The notes beneath the pieces were generated by a model. It was not told the origin of the DNA. It ran no database searches and worked only from the letters and a program-made list of their open reading frames with translations. A program made the position numbers and the translations under genes. From Clostridia bacterium (GTDB lineage: Bacteria > Bacillota > Clostridia > Oscillospirales > Ruminococcaceae): DNA of 34,371 nt. This document shows positions 1 to 8,374 of this stretch, in pieces (the stretch's first letter is position 1; each line of letters opens with the position of its first letter). The stretch spans positions 1 to 34,371 of the forward strand of contig JAGKVC010000008.1 in the NCBI GenBank assembly GCA_021152595.1. The letters run 5' to 3'.

Positions 1-734
1 CCCACTATGGTGTGGCTTTGGTGCGAACCAATGTTCACCACTCGGTGCTGTGGAGCAAGGATGGCAGGCGTGGTGCGCGGCGTGCGGCACAGGCGGTGAT
101 GCATGGCGCCAAAACACTTTTCCGCTTTGCGAAACACCCGGTGTGCCGGCGCGGGTCCCAGATAGAAAAACGCCATATTTTCGGGCACATATTGTTGCTT
201 TAAATATTGCCTGCAGTGTGCGCTGCTGATGGCTTGTATGTGGGCTTCCGTGCCCAGAATGTTGTGCCCCATGGCGGTGTCGGCACCGAAAATGAGGTCT
301 TCAAAATCGTCGAACACCGCTTCGGAAGGCGCGTCGCGATAACTGTACACCTCTTCTAAAACCACCTCCTTTTCGCGCTGAATTTCTGTGTCGGGAAACA
401 CCGAGTACATCACCAAGTCGGCAAGCAAATCGATGGCGCGATTAAAATACGGCTCCGGAAACACGCTATAGAGCACGGTGCCCTCTTTGGTGGTGTAGGC
501 ATTGAGTTCGCCGCCCACCGTTTCCATGCGGTTGATGATATGGCAAGCGCGCCGGTGCGTGGTGCCTTTAAAAATGGTGTGCTCCACGAAGTGAGCTTGT
601 CCGAAAAGATTCGGTGCGTCGTCGCGACTGCCCGAATTCACCACCAGTCCGCACCATCCCACGCGTTGTGGTTGCGGCACATGCACCAATTTGAGCCCAT
701 TGGCAAGGGTGTGAGTAGATATAGTTGTAGTCAT
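1..734 (-). CDS. M16 family zinc metallopeptidase, N-terminal part (runs off the window)
   Basis: The reading frame opens at an ATG at 734 and stays open to base 1, so about 244 N-terminal residues are present and the C-terminus is outside the window. Residues 48-52 read HFVEH, the inverted zinc-binding HxxEH motif of M16 (insulinase/processing-peptidase) proteases, followed by the usual FKGT segment. A glutamate-rich stretch (EVVLEEVYSY) further on fits the third zinc ligand. The family hydrolyses peptides in a clamshell chamber. No Shine-Dalgarno site precedes the ATG, which lies 9 bases after the repressor stop codon, as is common in Bacteroidota and unlike the genes beyond 1.5 kb. The family call is firm; the substrate cannot be told. 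Confidence 0.85.
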   Translation of the reverse strand, partial: MTTTISTHTLANGLKLVHVPQPQRVGWCGLVVNSGSRDDAPNLFGQAHFVEHTIFKGTTHRRACHIINRMETVGGELNAYTTKEGTVLYSVFPEPYFNRAIDLLADLVMYSVFPDTEIQREKEVVLEEVYSYRDAPSEAVFDDFEDLIFGADTAMGHNILGTEAHIQAISSAHCRQYLKQQYVPENMAFFYLGPAPAHRVFRKAEKCFGAMHHRLCRTPRTTPAILAPQHRVVNIGSHQSHTIV

Positions 735-743
735 GAGGAAGCG

Positions 744-1424
744 TTAGTTTCTTGTGTCGAGGTGAATAATGTTTTGCACCATCATCAGTTCGCGAATATC
801 AAATCGGCTGATTTCCATATCATCGTAGTTGGGGTTTTCGCTTCGAAGAATCACCAAATTGGGGTCGGTGTGGCGGCGCACATATTTCACGAGGCGGAAA
901 TCATCGAGCAGTACCACATAGATTTGCCCCCAAAAGATATGGTTGGAATTCGAGAGTTCGCGCACGGCAATGTAGTCGCCATTGCGAATCACCGGGCTCA
1001 TCGAATCGCCACTCACGCGCACAATGCGGCAGTTCGGACTAATGATGTCGGGCAAGTTGATGTGGCCCACCACCAATTCGTCGGCAAACATTCGCGCCCG
1101 CGGTATGGCGCCTGCCGTTACATCGATATCGTAGACCGGCGTGCCCAAATCAATGGTTTGCACATCGCTTGGTGCAATGGTGGTGACCGGAAGGGCGTTT
1201 TGCTTGCCAAAAGGCACATCTGTGCCGGATTCAATCCACTGCTTCGACACGCCCAGATTCACCACAATGCGATTGATGAGTGCGTGGCTCAGCGGCAGCC
1301 GCCCATTCATATACTTCGAAAGATTCGACGAATCAACACCGATTTTTTTTGCAAACTCAGCCTGCTTGAGGTTGAGCATCTTCATTAAATACTTAATGCG
1401 AGAAATAATGGCTTGTTCTTCCAT
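744..1424 (-). CDS. XRE-family repressor with S24 (LexA/CI-like) peptidase domain
   Basis: A 226-residue protein. Residues ~10-65 form a helix-turn-helix of the XRE type (LKQAEFAKKIGVDSSNLSKYMNGR). Residues ~115-220 form an S24 domain: an Ala-Gly pair in DVTAGA suits the autocleavage site, SGDSMSP carries the nucleophilic serine, and the region VVLLDDFRLVKYV holds the likely general-base lysine. Such proteins repress promoters until self-cleavage or another signal releases them. There is no Shine-Dalgarno site; 27 bases upstream is TAATTTTG, matching the Bacteroidota -7 box TAnnTTTG. Together with the downstream M16 gene this points to Bacteroidota DNA. The target promoters are unknown. Confidence 0.85.
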   Translation of the reverse strand: MEEQAIISRIKYLMKMLNLKQAEFAKKIGVDSSNLSKYMNGRLPLSHALINRIVVNLGVSKQWIESGTDVPFGKQNALPVTTIAPSDVQTIDLGTPVYDIDVTAGAIPRARMFADELVVGHINLPDIISPNCRIVRVSGDSMSPVIRNGDYIAVRELSNSNHIFWGQIYVVLLDDFRLVKYVRRHTDPNLVILRSENPNYDDMEISRFDIRELMMVQNIIHLDTRN

Positions 1425-1441
1425 GATAGTGTGTGCGTTTG

Positions 1442-2524
1442 TTATGAGGGCAAAATTACCAGTACACGGCGGTTTTCATCCATAAATGCACGGTATGTCA
1501 TCGCACCGCTTGCCAGTTTGACCGCATCGCGCATCTCCGACCATGTTGCGAGCTTTGCCGCGACTTCCTTTACTGCCGCGTCATTTTCCAGCCGGAATTC
1601 CAGCATCATCGGATCGTTCAGCCATGTGCATGCCATCTGCGGCAGTTCCGCTGCCGATTCCGCCATCAGCATATTGAGCGCATAGTAATTCTGCGAATCA
1701 TCCTCACAGGTCGGCGGCTGGAACGCCGTCAGATCGGCATAATGATCGCCGAAGATTGTATCCGGCACCGCAAAGCAGCCGTGCGTTGTGTGCCCATTGT
1801 ACTGCGTCGAATCATCCCATGTCACATCTATATTATAGTATTTGCCGTTCACTTCCGCGATGTTCCAGACATGGTTCTCCGTTCCGTTGATCGTTCCCGT
1901 GACCGCCATGACGTTAAATCCGGCTCTGCGCGCCACGTAGAGAAACGCCTTTGCATAGCCCTCGCACTTGGCACTGCCCTCCTCCAGACAGCCGTACGCC
2001 TCATCCTGATAGGCACCGTCCTCATAGGTGCAGCGATCCGCAATGCCGTCATGAATCGCCAGCAGCCTGCGGATATCATCCGTCTCCGCATTTGCAGCGC
2101 TGATAATCGCATCCGCATCCAGCTCGAGCGCCGCCTTCATCATGCCGATGTCCTCTTTCGGAACATCATAGCGCATGGTTGCGGTGTCCATCAGCTCTGC
2201 TGTCTCATAGACCGAATCCAGATAGAAGAACTGCGGCTCCTGCTCACAGATCAGCAGGAACACGCGCTCATATGTCTTTTTATCAAATGTGCCGGGCAGG
2301 CGGATCTTTTCCTCATAGTTTTCGATACCGGTGCAGAGCGTACCGTAAAGTGCCTTCTCCGTCGCGCTGAGCTGGCTGTAGGGATAGCGCAGCTTCGCCT
2401 CCTCTTTGGAGAGTGCGCCCTTCCGCGAGCGAATCCAGACCATATTGAACAGCAGCGTGAAGAGCAGCGCTGCGATTGCCGTAACCAATATGACAATGAG
2501 AATAATCTTACTCCGTTTCGTCAT
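1442..2524 (-). CDS. membrane-anchored transglutaminase-like protein
   Basis: A 360-residue protein starting at the ATG at 2524, 17 bases inside the upstream CBS-domain gene; a GAGG lies about 9 bases before it. Residues 6-28 form one membrane segment, so the rest is probably extracytoplasmic. The transglutaminase-like core has the catalytic triad in order: Cys187 in SAKCEGYAKAF, His218 in NHVWN and Asp233 in YYNIDVTWDD. The fold includes proteases and protein cross-linking enzymes; the substrate is unknown. It is the last gene of the GNAT, CorC-like, transglutaminase operon. Its final ~5-8 residues fall where the DNA seems to switch to Bacteroidota sequence, so the true C-terminus may differ from the one read here. 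Confidence 0.8.
   Translation of the reverse strand: MTKRSKIILIVILVTAIAALLFTLLFNMVWIRSRKGALSKEEAKLRYPYSQLSATEKALYGTLCTGIENYEEKIRLPGTFDKKTYERVFLLICEQEPQFFYLDSVYETAELMDTATMRYDVPKEDIGMMKAALELDADAIISAANAETDDIRRLLAIHDGIADRCTYEDGAYQDEAYGCLEEGSAKCEGYAKAFLYVARRAGFNVMAVTGTINGTENHVWNIAEVNGKYYNIDVTWDDSTQYNGHTTHGCFAVPDTIFGDHYADLTAFQPPTCEDDSQNYYALNMLMAESAAELPQMACTWLNDPMMLEFRLENDAAVKEVAAKLATWSEMRDAVKLASGAMTYRAFMDENRRVLVILPS
1451..1458 (-). promoter_or_regulatory. Bacteroidota-type -7 promoter box (TAATTTTG) of the S24 repressor gene
   Basis: TAATTTTG matches TAnnTTTG and lies 27-34 bases upstream of the repressor ATG. The expected TTTG element near -33 is not seen where it should be (about 1475-1480), which would be explained if the Bacteroidota sequence ends between the two elements. 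Confidence 0.45.
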
Positions 2525-3836
2525 GCTCCGTTTCCTCATTTTTCTGTGGGATCCGTTCCGCCTGAATGCGGCTGATCCAGTTGTCCTCATATGATAACAA
2601 TGTATAGCGGATGCCGTCCTGCTCCGCCGAGAGCGTTTCACCTTCCTCAGGGATCCGTCCGAGCAGATGCACGACAAAGGCGCTCATGGTATCAAATTCA
2701 TCGTCCGGCTCGAACCTTACGCCGAGCTTCGGCAGAATATCCTCGGGATCCGCCTCGCCCGCAATCGACCATACGCCCTCCGAAAGCTCGGTGAATTCCG
2801 CTTCCTCATCATCATATTCATCCTGAATGTTTCCGACGATTTCCTCAAGCAGATCTTCCATTGTGACCATGCCAGCCGTGCCGCCGTATTCATCCGAGAC
2901 GATTGCAAGCTGACTTTTATCGCGCCGCATCTGCTGAAAGACGTCTCTGCACTTCGCGGTTTCCGGCACAAAGCGTACCTCGCGCATCAGGTCGGTCACC
3001 GGACAGTCATGTGCCTTTCCGACAAGCGGCAGCAGATCCTTGACCAGTACAATGCCGATGATCGTATCAATCTGATTTTCATAGACCGGGATCCGCGAAT
3101 AGCCGCCCTCCAGCGCAATCGCCGCGGTTTCCGTCGCGGTCGCGGTCTTCGGGACAGCGGTCATATCCTTGCGGTGCGTCATGACATCCGAGACAGGCAC
3201 ATCATCGAATGTGAAGATATTATTGATCATTTCGCGCTGGCTTTCCTCGATGCCGCCGGTCTCGTTTCCTGCATCGACAAGCAGACGGATCTCCTCCTCT
3301 GTCACAACATCCACGCCGTCCGCCGCCGGAATCCGGAACAGCTTGCAGAGCAGCGCCGTGATACCGGACGCAATCGCCCAGAACGGCGTCAGCACGAGAA
3401 TCAGCAGGCGCACCGTCGGAACACAGAATTTTGCGAGCGATTCGCAGCGGTGCATCGCAATCCGCTTCGGGAACAGGTCTGTCAGCACGGCAAGTACCGG
3501 CATCAATGCAAACGTCAGCAAGACTGCGGCGAGCATTGAGCCGCCCGGAAACGGGAACAGCATCGTAATATGTCCGCCGAACAGCAGCCAGCACACCATG
3601 CTGATGAGCAGCGCCGAAAAGATCCGGTGCATGGTAAAGCTGCGGCGCATGCGCGTCGGTTTTTCGATCAGTTTATCGAGCGGCTGCCATGCTTTGTCCT
3701 CTGCGGCGCGCGCATGCACAACCGCATCGTTGATCTCGGTCAGTGCGGTCTCGCACGCCGAATACCACGCACGGATCACCGCAAACAGCACCAGCAGTGC
3801 AATGATGATCCATAATCGGTCTCCGTCTTGTTCCAT
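2508..3836 (-). CDS. CorC/HlyC-type transporter: DUF21 membrane domain, CBS pair, CorC_HlyC domain
   Basis: A 442-residue protein. The ATG at 3836 is chosen because GAAAGGA lies just upstream; the frame extends further but without a start signal. Residues ~10-165 hold the DUF21 membrane region, starting with a hydrophobic helix and the family-typical SACETALTEIN and LTDLFPKRIA. Residues ~215-335 are two CBS domains (VSDVMTHRKDM; DEYGGTAGMVTMEDLLEEIVG). Residues ~345-425 are the C-terminal CorC_HlyC domain. Relatives are linked to Mg2+/Co2+ export or homeostasis; nucleotides often bind the CBS pair. The common annotation 'hemolysin' is historical. It is the second gene of the operon, 40 bases after the acetyltransferase. 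Confidence 0.9.
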   Translation of the reverse strand: MEQDGDRLWIIIALLVLFAVIRAWYSACETALTEINDAVVHARAAEDKAWQPLDKLIEKPTRMRRSFTMHRIFSALLISMVCWLLFGGHITMLFPFPGGSMLAAVLLTFALMPVLAVLTDLFPKRIAMHRCESLAKFCVPTVRLLILVLTPFWAIASGITALLCKLFRIPAADGVDVVTEEEIRLLVDAGNETGGIEESQREMINNIFTFDDVPVSDVMTHRKDMTAVPKTATATETAAIALEGGYSRIPVYENQIDTIIGIVLVKDLLPLVGKAHDCPVTDLMREVRFVPETAKCRDVFQQMRRDKSQLAIVSDEYGGTAGMVTMEDLLEEIVGNIQDEYDDEEAEFTELSEGVWSIAGEADPEDILPKLGVRFEPDDEFDTMSAFVVHLLGRIPEEGETLSAEQDGIRYTLLSYEDNWISRIQAERIPQKNEETEHDETE

Positions 3837-3876
3837 ATTGTATCCTTTCTGTACGCAGAGCGTACCGTCTGATCTG

Positions 3877-4335
3877 TTACAGTCTGGCAGACATATATAT
3901 AACATCTGCCATCGGGTTCTCGTAATACGGCTCACATTCCGTAAAGCCGGATTTCCGGTAAAGATAGATCGCCGTTTGCAGCGGATGAATCGTATCCAGT
4001 ACCATTTCCGTATAACCGGCAGCAGCAGCATGTTCCATGATGTTCCGGATCAGCTGCTCCCCCAGATGCATTCCTCTTGCTTCAGGCTTGACGTACAGCC
4101 GCTTCATTTCGCACCGCGCAGCATCCAGCCTGCGGCATGCAGCCATGCCGAGTACCGTGCCGTTTTCAACCGCAGCGAGCAGCTCTCCGTTCGGCGCGGT
4201 ATATTTCTCAGCAAGATGCTCCAGCTCCTCATTGAGATGCTGAAAGGACAGATCCCGATTGAGCCTGCCCGTATATTCTATGATGAGTTCCTTCACTTGC
4301 GGCAGATAATCCGCCCCGTTTGTAATCGTCAACAT
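3877..4335 (-). CDS. GNAT family N-acetyltransferase
   Basis: A 152-residue single-domain protein. The acetyl-CoA-binding motif A is RLYVKPEARGMHLGEQL (the usual R/Q-x-x-G-x-G/A is changed to ARGMHLG), followed by an Asp-Thr strand and the Leu-Tyr-Arg-Lys-Ser-Gly-Phe segment typical of the C-terminal half of the fold. It would transfer an acetyl group from acetyl-CoA to a small molecule or protein amine; the substrate is not predictable. A GAGGT precedes the ATG closely. It is the first gene of a three-gene minus-strand operon with its own consensus promoter. Confidence 0.85.
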   Translation of the reverse strand: MLTITNGADYLPQVKELIIEYTGRLNRDLSFQHLNEELEHLAEKYTAPNGELLAAVENGTVLGMAACRRLDAARCEMKRLYVKPEARGMHLGEQLIRNIMEHAAAAGYTEMVLDTIHPLQTAIYLYRKSGFTECEPYYENPMADVIYMSARL

Positions 4336-4354
4336 GATACCTCACGCAATCAGC

Positions 4355-4366
4355 CCGTTATAACGG
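4355..4366. promoter_or_regulatory. palindromic possible operator at the GNAT operon start site
   Basis: CCGTTATAACGG is a perfect palindrome directly downstream of the -10 box, a position where a bound repressor would block transcription. The regulator is not identifiable from this window. Confidence 0.4.
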
Positions 4367-4367
4367 C

Positions 4368-4396
4368 ATTATAGTATATTTTCAACTGTTTGTCAA
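4368..4396 (-). promoter_or_regulatory. sigma-70 type promoter for the GNAT operon
   Basis: On the minus strand TTGACA (4391-4396) and TATAAT (4368-4373) are separated by exactly 17 bases, a perfect consensus. A perfect 12-base palindrome CCGTTATAACGG at 4355-4366 sits at the predicted transcription start and may be an operator. Confidence 0.8.
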
Positions 4397-4428
4397 GCGA
4401 GCGCAAATTCGCTCCTAATAAGGACGCA

Positions 4429-4461
4429 AGCCGGTTCTCAGATGGATGAGTACCGGCTTGC
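4429..4461 (-). terminator. stem-loop downstream of gatB
   Basis: The arms GCAAGCCGGT and ACCGGCTTGC form a perfect 10-bp stem with a 13-base loop. It lies 24 bases beyond the gatB stop on the minus strand. The following bases are only weakly T-rich, so termination may be inefficient. Confidence 0.6.
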
Positions 4462-4484
4462 CGTAAGTATCAGTTCAATCTCAA

Positions 4485-5882
4485 TCAGAGCTTTGCGAGC
4501 TTTTCCTTGAGCAGCTCAGTCGCCTCAACCGGATTCGCCGCGCCCTTTGTCCGCTTCATGACCTGCCCCATGAGCGCCTTGATCGCAGCCTCCTTGCCGG
4601 CCTTGTAGTCCGCGACAGCCTTCGGGTTCGCCGCAATGACCTCATCCGCGACCGCATTCAGCAGACCGGTATCCTGCACCTGTTCGAGTCCCAGCTCCTT
4701 GACAAGCGCCGCAACCTCGCCGCCCTTTTCGCGGTAGACCTCGAGAATCTTCGCCGGTGCCGAGCGGTTGATCTTGTTATCCGCGCAGAGATTCGTCAGC
4801 TCCGCCCAGATCTCCGCCGGAATGCTGACAGCATCCGCATCCGAGAGCATGAGATTTGCAAGCAGCTTCGGCTGTTTGACCTGCTCTGCCGCCGCCTGAT
4901 AGAGATTTGCGAGCTTCGGTTCATCGCAGAGCGTTTTTGCCGTTGCCTCGGGCAGCTTATATTCATTGATATATTTTGCAAGCCGCTCCTCCGGCAGATC
5001 GGGGATCATCGCGCGCAGGCGCGCATGATCCTCGTCGGTCAGGATGATCGGCACAAGATCCGGATCGGGGAAATAGCGATAGTCGTTTGCATTCTCCTTG
5101 ACGCGCATCGAATAGGTCTTATCCTTTTCGGGATCATAGCGGCGCGTCTCCTGCACAAGTTCTCTGCCTGCTTCGGTCTCGTCGATCTGGCGCGCTTTTT
5201 CCGCGTCGATCGCCGCAACGATATGTTTCAGGCTGTTGAGGTTCTTGATCTCGGTACGGGTATAGAGATTGGTATCGCCGACCGGACGGATCGAAAGGTT
5301 AACGTCGCAGCGCATGGAGCCGGTCTCCATCTGGCAGTCGGAGACGCCCACCCAGCGAACCAGCTCACGCAGGCGCTCGAGATAGGCTCTTGCCTGTGCA
5401 GCGGTGCGGATATCGGGCTCGGAAACGATCTCGATCAGCGGCACGCCGCAGCGGTTGCAGTCCGCGCCGGAACCGGAATCCATATGCACGAGCTTACCTG
5501 CATCCTCCTCGATGTGGATACGGGTGATGCCGATGCGCTTCTCCTCGCCGTTGACATTGATATCAATATATCCATGCTCGCAGAGCGGATGATCGAGCTG
5601 CGAGATCTGGTAAGCCTTCGGCAGGTCGGGATAGAAATAGTTTTTGCGGTCCATTTTGGAGAAATGTGCGATCTCACAGTTGAGCATCATGCCGGCTCTC
5701 GCCGCGAAATCGACAACCTGCCTGTTCAGCACCGGCAGTGTACCGGGCATGCCCATACAAACCGGACAGCAGCGCGTATTCGGATCGCCGCCGTGGTCTG
5801 CCGGGCAGTCGCAGAAAATTTTGGTCTTGGTGCGCAGCTCAATATGCACTTCCAGACCGATGACACTTTCATATTTTGCCAT
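4485..5882 (-). CDS. gatB: Asp-tRNA(Asn)/Glu-tRNA(Gln) amidotransferase subunit B
   Basis: A 465-residue protein, near the family's usual length. It opens with YESVIGLEVHIEL and carries the GatB signature DRKNYFYPDLPKAYQISQ; cysteines near residues 24-42 (FCDCPADHGG...RCCPVCMG) fit the zinc site. The C-terminal GatB/YqeY tail domain is present. GatB selects mischarged Glu-tRNA(Gln) or Asp-tRNA(Asn) and phosphorylates the amino acid; GatA supplies ammonia. It starts one base after the stop of the preceding 97-residue gene with AAGGAG in that gene's last codons, so translation is coupled. Unusually, it is separated from gatCA by a repeat block. Confidence 0.97.
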   Translation of the reverse strand: MAKYESVIGLEVHIELRTKTKIFCDCPADHGGDPNTRCCPVCMGMPGTLPVLNRQVVDFAARAGMMLNCEIAHFSKMDRKNYFYPDLPKAYQISQLDHPLCEHGYIDINVNGEEKRIGITRIHIEEDAGKLVHMDSGSGADCNRCGVPLIEIVSEPDIRTAAQARAYLERLRELVRWVGVSDCQMETGSMRCDVNLSIRPVGDTNLYTRTEIKNLNSLKHIVAAIDAEKARQIDETEAGRELVQETRRYDPEKDKTYSMRVKENANDYRYFPDPDLVPIILTDEDHARLRAMIPDLPEERLAKYINEYKLPEATAKTLCDEPKLANLYQAAAEQVKQPKLLANLMLSDADAVSIPAEIWAELTNLCADNKINRSAPAKILEVYREKGGEVAALVKELGLEQVQDTGLLNAVADEVIAANPKAVADYKAGKEAAIKALMGQVMKRTKGAANPVEATELLKEKLAKL

Positions 5883-5883
5883 G

Positions 5884-6177
5884 TTATTTTAGCTCCTTAT
5901 TCAAATTCGCCTGATCTGCTTCAATGATCTGCCGGACGATCTCCGGCGTAACGATATCCGGCAGCGGAACCGGCGCTGTACATTCTGCATCCCGTTTCTC
6001 CGGGCGCGGGCAGGAATCCAGCGGGAAACACACCTGCCACGACAGATCCTCTGAAAAGATATGCAGCTGTAACATCTTTCCGGTCAGCCACATGTGGTCA
6101 TAATTCGGTTTGACATACCAGTAATAGGTTTTATTCTGACAGATCAGTTTGCGTTTCCCTTTTGTGCTGATTGCCAT
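5884..6177 (-). CDS. 97-residue protein of unknown function, coupled to gatB
   Basis: The ATG at 6177 has AAGGAG 7 bases upstream; the frame extends further up but without a ribosome site. The protein is small, basic at the start (STKGKRKLICQNKTYYWYVK) and aromatic-rich, ending in an acidic helix with ADQANLNKELK. I recognise no family. The C-terminal codons contain the gatB Shine-Dalgarno and its stop is one base before the gatB start, so it is co-translated with gatB. A role near GatB is only an inference from position. Confidence 0.7.
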   Translation of the reverse strand: MAISTKGKRKLICQNKTYYWYVKPNYDHMWLTGKMLQLHIFSEDLSWQVCFPLDSCPRPEKRDAECTAPVPLPDIVTPEIVRQIIEADQANLNKELK

Positions 6178-6281
6178 AGTATAACTCCTTATCCTTGGTT
6201 CACTATATACACGCATCAAAAACGGGATTCCAAAGGGATATGGGGCAGCAATGCTGACAACTTAAACAGATGCGGCAGACT

Positions 6282-6480
6282 GTGAATTGCTTTGCAATTC
6301 ACTTAGGGGAGCCCTCTATCGCAGGGCTCCCCTCTCCGAAAAACGATCCGCCGGATCGTTTTGTCGAATTCACCCCTGCGGAGCTCCTGACGCCGGGAGA
6401 TTCCGCACTCTGCGGAGTGCGGCGAGGGCTCTGCCCCTCGACCCCGCAAACTTTTGAAAAAGTTTGATCAAAACTTTTAT
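6282..6480. repeat. mosaic of intergenic palindromic repeats between gatA and the gatB pair
   Basis: At least five close hairpins: GTGAATTGC/GCAATTCAC (6282-6302), AGGGGAGCCCT/AGGGCTCCCCT (6305-6333), AAAACGATCCG/CGGATCGTTTT (6340-6362), CCGCACTC/GAGTGCGG (6403-6422) and AAACTTTT/AAAAGTTT (6448-6465). There is no open frame of note. The composition resembles dispersed intergenic repeats that I recall from gut Firmicutes. It ends ~50 bases beyond the gatA stop and could act as a terminator or RNA-stabilising element for gatCA. Confidence 0.75.
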
Positions 6481-6530
6481 TTCGGCTTCGCCGTCCACGC
6501 CTTAGGTTGTCGGCAGAGCCCCATTATGAA

Positions 6531-7970
6531 TCAAACACTGCTTTCATAAGCCGCAGCCGCCTGATAGAGCTTTGCCTCGGAGAAAGCAGGACCGATGAGC
6601 TGGAAGCCGACGGGCAGATTTGCGCCGTCCTGTGCAACGGTGCCGCAAGGGACGGAAATCGCAGGCAGACCGCCGAGGTTGACCGGCACGGTGCAGATAT
6701 CGCCGAGTGCCATTTCCATCGGATCGCCGGATTTCTCACCGATCTTATAGGCCGGTGTCGGCGCGACCGGTGCGAGCAGCATGTCATACTGCGCAAACAG
6801 CTCCTTGAATGCGCCGATCAGCAGCGTTCTCGCCTGCTGCGCCTTCTTGTAGTATGCATCATAATAGCCTGCGGAAAGCACATAGTTTCCGAGCAGGATT
6901 CGGCGGCGGACCTCCTTGCCGAAGCCCTGTGTGCGCGTCTTGCGGTAGAGCTGATCGAGATCCTCAACGCCCTCCGCGCGGAATCCGTAGCGGATGCCGT
7001 CGAATCTTGCGAGGTTCGAGGACGCCTCCGCACAGCACAGCACATAGTATGCAGGAAGCGCATAGCTGACAGCCGGCAGCGAGCATTCCTCGATCTGCGC
7101 ACCGGCGCTTTCGAGCTGCTTTGCCGCATTCTGCACAAGCGCCGCAACCTCTGCGTGGATGCCCTCGCCGAAATATTCCTTCGGAAGACCGATCCGCATA
7201 CCGGAAAGATCCTTGCCGATCAGCGCGGAATAATTCGTATCAAACTGCGGCAGCGAAGTCGAATCGCGGCGGTCGTGGCAGGAGATCGCCTCAAGCACCT
7301 TTGCATTATCCGCGACGGTTTTCGTCAGCGGACCGATCTGGTCAAAGCTCGATGCATACGCAACCAGACCGTAGCGCGAGACCGTGCCGTAGGTCGGCTT
7401 CATTCCGACCACGCCGCAGAACGACGCAGGCTGACGGATCGAGCCGCCGGTATCCGAGCCGATCGCAAATGCACACTCATTCGCCGCAACAGCCGCAGCA
7501 GAGCCGCCCGAAGAACCGCCCGGGACATAGTCCGTCGCTGCCGGATTACGTGTAAGCTGCAAGGCGGAATTTTCCGAGGAGCTGCCCATCGCAAATTCAT
7601 CCATATTGGTCTTGCCGAGCATGACCGCGCCTGCTTTTTTGAGCTGCTCCGTCACGCATGCGTCATAGACCGGCAGCCAGTTCTCGAGCATTTTAGAAGC
7701 GCAGGTCGTGCGCACGCTCTTGGTGCAGATATTATCCTTCATGGCAAAGGGGATGCCGGTCAGCGGACCTGCCGTACCCTCTGCGAGCATTTTGTCCGCC
7801 GCTTCCGCCTGCCGGTATGCCTCTTCCTCGGCAACGGTCAGATATGCGCCGATTGTGCCGTCCGTTTCCTTAATGGCACTGAGCGCATCGGCGGCAAGCT
7901 CCTTTGCGGTGACTTCCTTGTTTTTCAGCAGCGCAGAAAGCGCCGCGATATCCATTTCACTGTATTTCAT
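6531..7970 (-). CDS. gatA: Asp-tRNA(Asn)/Glu-tRNA(Gln) amidotransferase subunit A
   Basis: A 479-residue amidase-signature enzyme of normal length. The Ser-cisSer-Lys triad is visible: Lys78 in FAMKDNI, Ser153 in PGGSSGGSAAAV and Ser177 in SDTGGSIRQPA. It hydrolyses glutamine and channels ammonia to GatB for amidation of Glu-tRNA(Gln) or Asp-tRNA(Asn). It lies 13 bases after gatC and shares its promoter. GATs with full glutaminase residues as here distinguish it from generic amidases; linkage with gatC and gatB settles the call. Confidence 0.97.
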   Translation of the reverse strand: MKYSEMDIAALSALLKNKEVTAKELAADALSAIKETDGTIGAYLTVAEEEAYRQAEAADKMLAEGTAGPLTGIPFAMKDNICTKSVRTTCASKMLENWLPVYDACVTEQLKKAGAVMLGKTNMDEFAMGSSSENSALQLTRNPAATDYVPGGSSGGSAAAVAANECAFAIGSDTGGSIRQPASFCGVVGMKPTYGTVSRYGLVAYASSFDQIGPLTKTVADNAKVLEAISCHDRRDSTSLPQFDTNYSALIGKDLSGMRIGLPKEYFGEGIHAEVAALVQNAAKQLESAGAQIEECSLPAVSYALPAYYVLCCAEASSNLARFDGIRYGFRAEGVEDLDQLYRKTRTQGFGKEVRRRILLGNYVLSAGYYDAYYKKAQQARTLLIGAFKELFAQYDMLLAPVAPTPAYKIGEKSGDPMEMALGDICTVPVNLGGLPAISVPCGTVAQDGANLPVGFQLIGPAFSEAKLYQAAAAYESSV

Positions 7971-7983
7971 GTCCGCGCTCCTT

Positions 7984-8271
7984 TCAGCCGATGACCTTCG
8001 GCAGGGTAATCAGACCGTCCTCGGATTCCGTACCGGAAAGCAGCAGGTCACGGTCCAGACGCGGCGAAAAGGGTTCATCCTCACGCAGCACATTCGTCAG
8101 CGGCGCAATGTGTGCCGTCGGCTCAACGCCCTCGGTATCGAGTTCGGAAAGCTGCTGGAAAAAGGTCAGCATCTCCGCAATGCTGCCGGAGAGGGCTTCT
8201 GTTTCGTCCTCGGGAATGTCCAGTCTGGAAAGCCACGCGAGCGTATCCAGTGTTTTTGCATCTAACTGCAT
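7984..8271 (-). CDS. gatC: Asp-tRNA(Asn)/Glu-tRNA(Gln) amidotransferase subunit C
   Basis: A 95-residue protein with the GatC pattern: an N-terminal helix with LAWLSRLDIPEDE, a middle helix ending in FFQQLSELDTEGVEPTAH, then NVLREDEP, the conserved segment that wraps around GatA, and a C-terminal proline-valine end (LPKVIG). GatC stabilises the GatA-GatB complex. GAAGGAG precedes the ATG. First gene of the gatC-gatA transcript. Confidence 0.95.
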   Translation of the reverse strand: MQLDAKTLDTLAWLSRLDIPEDETEALSGSIAEMLTFFQQLSELDTEGVEPTAHIAPLTNVLREDEPFSPRLDRDLLLSGTESEDGLITLPKVIG

Positions 8272-8315
8272 AATCGTTCTCCTTCAATTTGAAATCGGAA
8301 TTGCCTATCTTATTT

Positions 8316-8344
8316 ATTATAGCATATTCTTATTAGAATTGCAA
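8316..8344 (-). promoter_or_regulatory. promoter of gatCA
   Basis: On the minus strand TTGCAA (8339-8344), a 17-base spacer and TATAAT (8316-8321), with an extended TGC just before the -10 box. It lies ~45 bases upstream of the gatC ATG. Confidence 0.7.
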
Positions 8345-8374
8345 CGATTTGAACTGAAAAATCCGCTCGCACAT

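Noticed and set aside
540..1388. Plus-strand frame of 282 residues across the left end
   Set aside because: It is antisense to the M16 and S24 genes, which have clear motifs.
3837..4031. 65-residue N-terminal extension of the CorC/HlyC-type protein
   Set aside because: It overlaps the acetyltransferase gene and is not family-like; the ATG at 3836 has a good ribosome site.
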